Position numbers and translations under genes: made by a program. This document shows positions 1 through 8,136 of a DNA stretch of 64,000 nucleotides, piece by piece. Within the stretch, counting starts at the first letter, position 1, and each line of letters opens with the position of its first letter. The stretch is from Prionace glauca (taxonomy: Eukaryota; Chordata; Chondrichthyes; Carcharhiniformes; Carcharhinidae): contig CM075758.1 of the NCBI GenBank assembly GCA_037974335.1, forward strand, positions 20,739,754-20,803,753, given 5' to 3'. Under the pieces are notes generated by a model. The model did not search any database and was not told the origin of the DNA. It worked only from the letters and a program-made list of their open reading frames with translations.

Positions 1-59
1 CTGGACTCTGTTCCCACAGATTAGAAAACAGCAGGTTTGATGCCATTGTTTACAAAAAA

Positions 60-577
60 AAAGATAGACTTGAGGGGGGAGGAGGAGGGGCAGAAGGGAT
101 TCACTCGGTTGATTCCAGAGTGAAGAGGGTAGGCTCATGAGGGGAGGCTGAGTAGACTGGGGCTATACTTGTTGCATTTCCGAGGAATTAGAGGAGAACT
201 CATCGAAACATGAAAGTTTATGAAAGGAATGGATAAGATTGCGTTGCAGTTGGTTCCACTGGTGGGTGAAACTATAACTCGGGTGATGGCCTCAAAATAA
301 GGGGAAGCCAATTTAAGACTGAGATGCGGAGGAATTTTTCACACAAAGAGTTGTGAATCTGTGGAATTCCCTGCCCAGTGAAGCAGTTAATGCTGCCTCA
401 TTCAATGTTGTTAAGGCAACGATAGATACATTCCTGAACAGTAAAGGGAATAAGGGTTATGGTGAGTGGGCGGGTCAGTCCACCAAATAACAGCCACAAT
501 CTGACGGAGCAGACTGGAGGGACAAACTGGCCCATTCCTGCTCAGAGTTCTTATCTTCTTGTATTCTTATCTAACCG
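60..577 (+). mobile_element. CR1-like LINE, 3'-terminal fragment
   Basis: The stretch reads as the decayed C-terminal part and 3' UTR of a CR1-like non-LTR retrotransposon. Recognisable parts are the region after the reverse transcriptase (a degraded version of the 'RGDLIETYK' stretch near 185-215), then the segment corresponding to 'FFTQRVVNLWNSLP' near 340-375, then a tail with repeated 'TTCTTAT'-type motifs near 550-577. It is heavily 5'-truncated and has no long open frame, so it is an old copy. The similarity to the better-preserved LINE at 8,137-11,045 is at the level of pattern, and it may belong to a different CR1 subfamily. Confidence 0.7.
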
Positions 578-976
578 AGGAAGTGAGTGAGCCCGAGTCA
601 TCAACTGACCAGCGAGGGAGGCTGACTGACCAAGATGGCCTGAGTGAGTGGCACACTCAGTAATTGAGGGTCAGGGACATGCTGAGTGAGGGATACCGAC
701 TGACCAGCCAGCAAATGAGGCGATTGGCTGATGGAGTGGACCAAACTGACTGTGTGTGAGGCCCACTGACCAACTGAGAGAGTGAGGCTGACTAATTAAC
801 ACAACAAACAATACTGAGAAACCAACCAAATAACGGAGATGGAACGGCCTGAGTAAACTGAACTGACTGACCCAGCAAGCAAGGGCAACTTACTGACTGA
901 AGGAGCAATACCGACTGACTGAGCGAGTCATGGTGACTCACTGCATGAGCAAGGACGGCTGGATTCACAAGGGAGT
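578..976. repeat. Degenerate ACTG-rich flank of the minisatellite
   Basis: Rich in scattered GACTGA and GAGTGAG words with irregular spacing, grading into the regular 22-bp array that follows. It looks like an older, decayed part of the same tandem array. No gene is visible. Confidence 0.6.
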
Positions 977-1975
977 CCGACTGACTGACTGTGTGACTGA
1001 GACTGACTGACTGTGTGACTGAGACTGACTGACTGTGTGACTGAGACTGACTGACTGTGTGACTGAGACTGACTGACTGTGTGACTGAGACTGACTGACT
1101 GTGTGACTGAGACTGACTGACTGTGTGACTGAGACTGACAGACTGTGTGACTGAGACTGACTGACTGTGTGACTGAGACTGACAAACTGTGTGACTGAGA
1201 CTGACTGACTGTGTGACTGAGACTGAGTGACTGTGTGACTGAGACTGACAGACTATGTGACTGAGACTGATTGACTGTGTGACTGAGACTGACTGACTAT
1301 GTGACTGAGACTGACTGACTGTGTGACTGAGACTGACAGACTGTGTGACTGAGACTGACTGACTGTGTCACTGAGACTGAGTGACTGTGTGACTGAGACT
1401 GACTGACTGTGTGACTGAGACTGACAGACTGTGTGACTGAGACTGACTGACTTTGTGACTGAGACTGAGTGACTGTGTGACTGAGACTGACTGACTGTGT
1501 GATTGAGACTGACTGACTGTGTGACTGAGACTGAGTGAGTGTGTGACTGAGACTGACTGACTGTGTGATTGAGACTGACTGACTGTGTGACTGAGACTGA
1601 CTGACTGTGTGACTGAGACTGACAGACTCTGTGACTGAGACTGACTGACTGTGTGACTGAGACTGAGTGACTGTGTGACTGAGACTGACTGACTGTGTGA
1701 TTGAGACTGACTGACTGTGTGACTGAGACTGAGTGAGTGTGTGACTGAGACTGACTGACTGTGTGATTGAGACTGACTGACTGTGTGACTGAGACTGACT
1801 GACTGTGTGACTGAGACTGACAGACTCTGTGACTGAGACTGACTGACTGTGTGACTGAGACTGACAGACTGTGTGACTGAGACTGACTGACTGTGTGACT
1901 GAGACTGAGTGACTGTGTGACTGAGACTGACAGACTATGTGACTGAGACTGACTGACTGTGTGACTGAGACAGAC
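977..1975. repeat. 22-bp minisatellite, about 45 copies, with a 198-bp higher-order period
   Basis: The unit is GTGACTGAGACTGACTGACT plus GT (22 bp), repeated head to tail with few indels. Marker variants show a higher-order structure: the GATTGAG variant occurs at 1,501, 1,567, 1,699 and 1,765, giving a 66-bp internal spacing and a 198-bp (nine-unit) block duplication. The array leaves long open frames of low-complexity Ser/Gln/Val/His on the minus strand, but these follow from the unit containing no stop and are not evidence of a protein. Confidence 0.95.
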
Positions 1976-2080
1976 AGGCAGAAAGAGAAATGCAGACTGA
2001 CCGAGTGAGTGAGACTGACTGACTGAGGAAGCCAGACCGACTGACCGACTGAGTGAGTCAGACAGAATCACCAAGCGAAT
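1976..2080. repeat. Degenerate right flank of the minisatellite
   Basis: Irregular ACTGACTGA/GAGTGAG words continue for about 100 bp after the regular array and then give way to AT-rich unique sequence. Confidence 0.6.
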
Positions 2081-3795
2081 GAAGCCGCTTCTCCCCGGCA
2101 GGAATATGAGAACAACTGAAATAAAAATGCAACGTGCACCATTATCTAGCACAATATCAAAATAAACACTAACTTGGACGGCAAGCATTAATATCAAACC
2201 CAATAAAGCAATCCATTGCTCGAAAATGCTCATGGATCTTATTAACTATGCAAAGTGTAATAATGAACTGAAAGTTTATTCCACTGTGTGTGCTTCGGAA
2301 GTTCTGTGTATCCTGGTAACTAACACTTCATTTTACCACTTAGAATTGCGTATTTTCACCTGTATATTGACTATCAGGCTGGTTTTAAATTCACTGCAAC
2401 TAAAGAAATATATCGCAGAGTTACCGGGTGGAATGTAAAATGATAATCTAAAGCAACAGCTGTTACACTGTCCAATGTTACAATTAATAGTGAATTGATC
2501 ATAGAATTCGCTGTCACAGGAATACATCGACTAACAGAATCTTATATCCGGAAGGGTGACATCACTCTCCATCAATTCCAGCCTCCTGAGTTATGGAGAC
2601 ATGCACCAGTGGATTTCTGATTCTGGACCCTAGGCTCACAGGAAAGCTATAACCATTATGTTGTTGTTATTCTCGTCTTGCTATGTACCACTTCATTACA
2701 ATTCGGGCACTGCAAACTGACGGGTTGTGGAAAACACATGAGCACATATGGAGGGATAACTAAGAAATCAAAATCCCCTTTCATTTAATGGGCTCTTTTT
2801 GGTGGGACAGATTGGGAATGAAAACTGTTTGAAGTAAACCCTCTCTCTGTCCCTCGCACTTGTCACACAGCTCACCGGTTATCAATTGTAATCTGCAATC
2901 TGATTAACACTTGAATTTGTTGTCACAACAAAACAAACAATTGCATCCTTTATAGTTTGCAGCTGTTAAATGTGAGGCTGACATATCCCTCAGGGGAAAT
3001 TGATCACAGCAGGTTTACAACCGATATAAAATAATGAATCATCTAAAATCACAATAAATACATTTCAGAGCAATTATCATGTTGTATATTAAAGGTCAGA
3101 GGTTAAGAGAAAAGTAAAACATACAGCAATTAAAACACTAAACACATTTAGAGAGTTAGTTGAACTTCATAAACTTTTCCCAAAGGTTTTTGCTAAAGTA
3201 AACTCAGACCTTAAACCCCTCTTGACAGCCTGTTGCTGGGGTATCTGACCAGCAGAGTCAGGAAATCTCAGACAATGTAAGGTTCACGTAGCCCGTGTTT
3301 CTGAATGAAAGACGTGGCTTTATTTCACCAGCAACTGGTAACAGATCATCAGAGGGTGGAGTCAGATCTCAGATGGAGCAGCTGGATTACTGCGAATAGA
3401 TCTGATCTTTATCATTCAAAACAGATTTATAATCGTGTTCTTATCATTCATTCCCACCTTACATTGCTTGATTACAATCGCCTGCAGGATATAGTTATCA
3501 ATAATAACCCCTGGCGTGAATTTCAGCCAATTCCAATTTACCATCCAGCATTATGAAGTCTCATTTGTCTATTAAAACTGGACGCTAACTGACATCTTGT
3601 CTACAGTCATTTCCCCATTGGCAGTTACCCTCGACGCTCAATATTGGGGTCAACATGAATGTTCCTCCTGTATCATCGCCAAACTATACAGGCAAGTGGA
3701 CCCACACCCGGGCAAGACTTCATTCTGACTAAATAATGAAGGCAGCAAATTATAAAGTTACAATACGAAACTTTCCGATATGAGTTTTGCAAATA
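2081..3795. other. No recognisable gene
   Basis: AT-rich sequence with only short open frames (all under 90 codons) that show no family resemblance. I see no RNA gene, no clear transposon and no tandem repeat here. Confidence 0.5.
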
Positions 3796-4020
3796 TTAAC
3801 GTTCCCAAGGCTTTGAGCTATGAGGAGAGGCTGAATAAATTAGGCTTGTCCTCGTTCGAGTTTAGAAGAATGAGGGGAGATCTCATTGAGACGTATAAGA
3901 TGATTAATGGGATGGATAGGATAGAGGTGGAGAGACTCTTCCTGCTCAGAAAGGATAGTAGGACAAGGAGGGCACAGCCTCAAGATAAAGGGGGGGGGGC
4001 GGTTTAGAACGGAGTTGAGA
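3796..4020 (+). mobile_element. CR1-like LINE fragment (region after the reverse transcriptase)
   Basis: The plus strand encodes a stretch reading YEERLNKLGLSS, FRRMRGDLIETYKMINGMD and VERLFLL, the characteristic region downstream of the reverse transcriptase in CR1-type LINEs. The same block is present in opposite orientation near 15,780-15,900. The frame ends in a G-run near 3,990. Truncated at both ends. Confidence 0.8.
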
Positions 4021-4317
4021 ACGGAGTTCTGGGGTAACTGAAAGGTTTGAAGGTGGATAAATCACCTCGACGGGACGGACTGCACCCCAGGGTTTTAAAA
4101 TAGCAGCTGAGGAAATTGTGGAGACATTGGTGGTGATCTTTTAGGAATCACTGGAGGCAGGGATGGTACCATGGGACTGGAAAGTAGCTAATGTAACATT
4201 GCTGGTTAAGAAGGGAGGGAGGGAACAGATGGGAGATTGTAGGCCAGTTAACCTGATTCCGGTCAGTGGCAAGATTTTACAGTCCATTATTAAAGATGAG
4301 ATTGCGGAATGCTTGGA
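4021..4317 (+). mobile_element. CR1-like LINE fragment (reverse transcriptase, N-terminal half)
   Basis: Translation gives pieces equivalent to 'KSPGPDGLHPRVLK' (decayed) and then WKVANVTLLVKKGG, CRPVNLIPVSGKILQSIIKD, the fingers region of a CR1-like reverse transcriptase. It lies downstream of a more C-terminal LINE fragment in the same orientation, so the two are separate insertions or a rearranged copy. It contains several stops. Confidence 0.75.
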
Positions 4318-4452
4318 AGTGTGGGAGGAAACTGGTGAAAACCCACGCAAACACGGGGAGAATGTGCAGACCCTGCCACAGACAGCTCCTCAAAGTGGGA
4401 ATGGGGTCCTTGGCGCTGTGAAGTAGCAGTGCCAACCACTGTGCCACCCACC
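4318..4452 (-). mobile_element. V-SINE fragment, reversed
   Basis: On the minus strand it carries the tRNA-like head (equivalent of TGGCACAGTGGTT near 4,435-4,449) and the conserved V-SINE core word (complement of GTGGGAGGAAAC at 4,320). The tail is missing. It abuts the LINE fragment to its left. Confidence 0.75.
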
Positions 4453-4900
4453 TCCCCCCAGCACCCAACAGGGGCACCACAAACTGGGCAATTTCTGGGC
4501 TCATCATTACAGGGAGGGGCTGTGGACACAACATTGGGACACATAAGGAGAACTTTCAAGTCTCCTTCTCCATTCTATTGGATCAAGGTTGATTTGTGGG
4601 TCAGCTCCAACCCTTCCATCTTTGACCCACCATCTTTCCGATATTTTTATGGAACAGGAATCTATAAATTCTGATCTTGGAACATTTCAATTGGAATTGG
4701 AGCAGACACAGAGCCTTCCTCCCTTCCCAGTGCCCCTGGGAAATGTGAACAGTTGGGGTCCGTGCACAGATTCCTGCAGCAACCCAACTGGACACTAATC
4801 AGAAAAAGGCCCAGATATTGCTAACTCTTTGTTTTCTATCTGCTAATCAGATTGTTATCCATCTCAAAGCATTGCCTACAATCCAATGTGCTACAATCCA
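4453..4900. other. No recognisable gene
   Basis: Only short open frames without family resemblance. Base composition is unremarkable. Confidence 0.4.
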
Positions 4901-5065
4901 AGGTCTCAAGAGACCTTGTCAAAAGCCTTCTGAAAGTCTAAATAAATCACATCCACTGGTTCTCCTCAGTCAACTCTACTAGTTACATCCTCAAAGAATT
5001 CCAATAGATTCTTCAAACAAGATTTCCCCTCTGTATCCATGGTGACTTTGTCTGATTTCACCGTT
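4901..5065 (-). mobile_element. CR1-like LINE fragment (reverse transcriptase catalytic region)
   Basis: The minus strand reads KSCLKNLLEFFEDVTSRVD, then a stop, then EPVDVIYLDFQKAFDKV. The LDFQKAFDKV segment is the first catalytic motif of non-LTR reverse transcriptases. It is a short decayed piece. Confidence 0.8.
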
Positions 5066-5865
5066 CAATTCCAAGTGCTGAGTTATGAAATCTGGGATAA
5101 ATTCTTCAGCTCCAACTTGTCCCATGCTGCCGATAGGGTCACAGGGATCAGTATATCTTATGACTGACCATGTGTCTGCAAAATGGTGACACGTAGATCA
5201 ATCACAGAGTAACAGCAGAGAGCAGATGGAGACAAGTAGAATGGTAATAGTCACTCACCAGGAACACCAGTAACTCCATGAAATTCCTGATACATTTTCA
5301 GCGTGAAGTAATGAGTTCTTTCACTGTACAAGTAATCTCTGTGTTAACTCCAGGGTGATACATTGTCAAAGACTTTCACATATACCCTGTGGGGCCCCCT
5401 CTGGGATATTGACATTGCAAAATGATTGAACTTTGAGTTTCTTCAATTCAACAAACACATGACGACATTGATTGAGGCTGTGGAATATATTTATTACTGA
5501 GGTTGAGTTGTTGCCACTCAAAGAATGGGTGAAGCTGATCACATTAATTAATTTGTAGTATTAGAGGCTATATTACCCACTGAAGGTGCTGTCATCTGAA
5601 ACACAACTCTCAAGATCCCATGTTGCTTCTGTGTTGTCTTTTACCTGCCTGTGACCTCTCAATGATTCAATTCCAAATGTTAGAGTATCTCTGAGCTGTT
5701 CCACTCTATCCTGGGATATAGTTACCCTCTTTAACTCTGGAAATCCACTGAATCCATTCAGGCCCTATAATTGTAACTCCAATTTTGGTTTTAATCTGCA
5801 ATGAATTCAAAAACGTGAACCACAAAAACGGAATCTCTCCCCTCCAGCTCGCTACATTTTTTGCT
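5066..5865. other. No recognisable gene
   Basis: I see no coding, RNA or repeat feature that can be supported here. Confidence 0.4.
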
Positions 5866-6260
5866 CTTTCTGTGCCCGTTGTACTCGTTCAGTCTCACTC
5901 TTCCCATCCGCTGATGCGCTCTGTCTCTGTGTCTCTGTTTCTCTCTGATTCTGACTATTTCCCTCTGCCTTCCTCTATCTCCATTTCCCTCTTAATCTCC
6001 CTCTTATTAAGTCCTCCCATCTGACTTCCTATGTCTCCCTTTCTCATTCCGTGTTCATCTCCTTCTCCATTTCCCCCACTCTTTATCCCTGTTTCTCTCG
6101 CTCTATGAGAGTCTCTCTCCGTCCTTCCTCTCTGTCTGTCTCTGTTTCTCTGTTTTTTTTCACTGTATCTGTCGTCCTCCACGTCTTTGTGCCCTTCCGT
6201 CTCTCTCTGTCAATCTCTGTCTCTCTCTCACTTTCTCTGTTAATCATAATGCCCACTCTC
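5866..6260. repeat. Pyrimidine-rich low-complexity tract
   Basis: The plus strand is dominated by TCTCTGTCTCTG and CTCTCTCTC words with interruptions. Long open frames through it on either strand are low-complexity artefacts. It lies downstream of the GPCR stop codon with respect to the direction of that gene. Confidence 0.8.
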
Positions 6261-6359
6261 TCTATTTGTCATTCCTTCTGTCTCTGTGAGACTGTTTTGT
6301 TGTTTACAGTATGAATACCCTACAGGCAAAGTCAGGGGTCTTGTGGTTGTAGTTTCCTC

Positions 6360-7261
6360 TCAGGGTGTATTGAGTTGAAGAATCGCAGTAAGGGGATATT
6401 TCAGTAGGTTTTTCAGCTGCTGTCTGAAGTGAGTCTGTGTCACAGCGTAAATGGCAGTATTTGTGCAGCAACTTGTGAGTTGAAGCATGAAGCCCAATTC
6501 CCTAACAAAATGATCTAAATTTACTGACTGATAGAGCAAATTATACATCCGACGCCATATAGAATAAACCATTAATGTCGACCATAAGAGGATGAAATTG
6601 GCTGAGATAACAAACAGTAAAATAATGGATTTCCTTCGACTCTCCATTTCTGGATCTCTGGGACTCTCCCCACTGTTGTGAGATCGGAGTCTCCTGCGGG
6701 CTCTGCTGCTCACTATAATGTGTCTGACGGTGAGAACATTGAGCAGCAGAATCAGGACGAATGGGACAGCCGGGGTTAGAATGTGGTGGAGGAACTCGAT
6801 TGATACCCAGACAGGAGATTTCCAAGCATCCCACGTGTAATCACAAAACCAGGGGTCGTTCACCATCCGATATCTACTTGCCAAAAGAAAATACCAGAAA
6901 ATGTTCTTTAAACAGCTCAGCACAGTCACTGTTCCCAGAACCACACTCACCGAATTCTCGCTGCAATATTTACTTTTCAGCTTGGGGCAGCAAATGGCCA
7001 CAAATCGATCAAAGGTGAAAGTGACGGTGAACCAGACAGAACAGTCAGTGGCGGCATAAAGCAGGACGGCGTGGATATTACACACAGGGAGCGACAGCAG
7101 GGAATAAAACTGCCTCCAATAAAGAATGGGAATGTGTCTCAATATCAGGTCGAGGATAACAACCAGCAGATCCCCCACTGACATGGCCACCAGGTAACGA
7201 GTGACACATTTAGACAGACCACAGTTTCTGCTCATCAATGTCGCAATTGTGATTACGTTCA
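6360..7261 (-). CDS. GPR139-like G-protein-coupled receptor, exon 2 (residues 37-336)
   Basis: Rhodopsin-class receptor resembling the GPR139/GPR142 group, which is expanded in cartilaginous fish; it would sit in the plasma membrane and couple to G proteins. The exon starts after a clean acceptor (CTGACAG at 7,262-7,268) and joins exon 1 at 11,082, completing a GTG valine codon, so that the join reads IVGVPVNVITIATLM through TM1. Visible landmarks in the joined 336-residue protein are Asp67 in GDLL (position 2.50), Cys97 (3.25), Arg122 in the motif FDRFVAICC (3.50, a variant of DRY), a partner Cys in the second extracellular loop (PWFCDYTW), a basic third loop (SSRARRRLR), and NTAIY in TM7 replacing the usual NPxxY. 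TM6 has LLWSTL instead of CWxP. The frame is uninterrupted to a TGA at 6,360. It could be a lineage-specific paralogue with altered coupling. The ligand is unknown. Confidence 0.9.
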
Positions 7262-7429
7262 CTGTCAGGAAGGGAAATAAAAAATAAAATTAGACATGAT
7301 TCAGGGGAAGAAATTACCATTTAGACCGAGGATGGGTTAAAATAAAAAAAAACATGTACACACACATATAAAATCACTTTAATCGTTTTTTCACATCCAG
7401 CATGTCTTTTTGAGTGTCAGAGGACAGTG

Positions 7430-7566
7430 GAACATCCGGAGGAAACCCACGCAGACACGAGGAGAAGGTCCAAACTCCATACAGGCAGTGACCCAAGCCT
7501 GGAATTGAACCCAGGTCCCTGATGCTGTGAGTCAGCAGTGCTAACCACTGTGCCACCGTGTTGCTC
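7430..7566 (-). mobile_element. V-SINE fragment, reversed, in the GPCR intron
   Basis: The minus strand has the tRNA-like head with TAGCACTG and a decayed B box (complement of GGAATTGAACCCAGG at 7,501-7,515), followed by the V-SINE core (complement of GGAGGAAACCCACGCAGACA at 7,438). The tail is absent. Confidence 0.8.
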
Positions 7567-7880
7567 CATGGTAGCGACACAATGGCATGTATTTGGGAGA
7601 GAGTTTTCCAAGGAATTCTCAACATTGTCCTTCACTCAGCTACGGGTAGGAGATTTGGAGAGTCAGAAGGATGAGGAATTAAAACCTGACAGAAAATCCA
7701 GAGTGGAGCCCTGTAGGTGGTGGTGATCTGTTGTCTCTCAGAGAGCTCACTGACAAACCCCGAAACAGAGCTGGTACCAAACAGTGCTGGATTCACCCTT
7801 TCCTCTAGACAATACTAACAGTTGGCAGAGGGAGATCCTGATGCCTCAACAGTTCTGACTCTATTATGTTTAAACAGAGT
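7567..7880. other. Intron sequence without recognisable element
   Basis: Part of the intron of the minus-strand receptor. No open frame or repeat that can be supported. Confidence 0.4.
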
Positions 7881-8016
7881 TATAATATAATATAATATAA
7901 TATGATATAATATAATATAATATAATATAATATAATATAATATAATATAATATAATATAACCTAATATAATATAATATAATATAATATAATATAATATAA
8001 TATAATATAATATAAT
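7881..8016. repeat. (TATAA)n microsatellite, about 27 copies
   Basis: A pentamer TATAA tract with only two visible interruptions (a TATGA near 7,902 and CCTAA at 7,961-7,965). It directly adjoins the 5' side of a CR1 tail. Confidence 0.95.
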
Positions 8017-8090
8017 AGTCGGCGCAACATCGTGGGCCAAAGGGCCTGTTCTGCGCTGTAATGTTCTATGTTCTATGTTCTATACTCTGG
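8017..8090 (+). mobile_element. CR1 3' tail, solo fragment
   Basis: GTCGGCGCAACATCGTGGGC, then AAAGGGCCTGTTCTGCGCTG and a terminal TTCTATG repeat. This is the same tail, in the opposite orientation, as the 3' end of the LINE at 8,137. Everything upstream of the tail is missing and is replaced by the (TATAA)n tract. Confidence 0.85.
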
Positions 8091-8136
8091 AGAAGAGATC
8101 ACAGCATTGTGGCCACTGTTCAACAGAACTTCTCAT

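Noticed and set aside
977-1975. A CRISPR-like array
   Set aside because: Units are contiguous without distinct spacers, and the window is vertebrate.
1253-2233. A 326-codon minus-strand open frame rich in Ser, Gln and Val
   Set aside because: It is entirely explained by the stop-free 22-bp minisatellite, which is also open in other frames; no codon bias or domain supports a protein.
5955-6314. Open frames in the pyrimidine-rich tract
   Set aside because: Both strands are open because of low-complexity CT/GA composition; no family resemblance.
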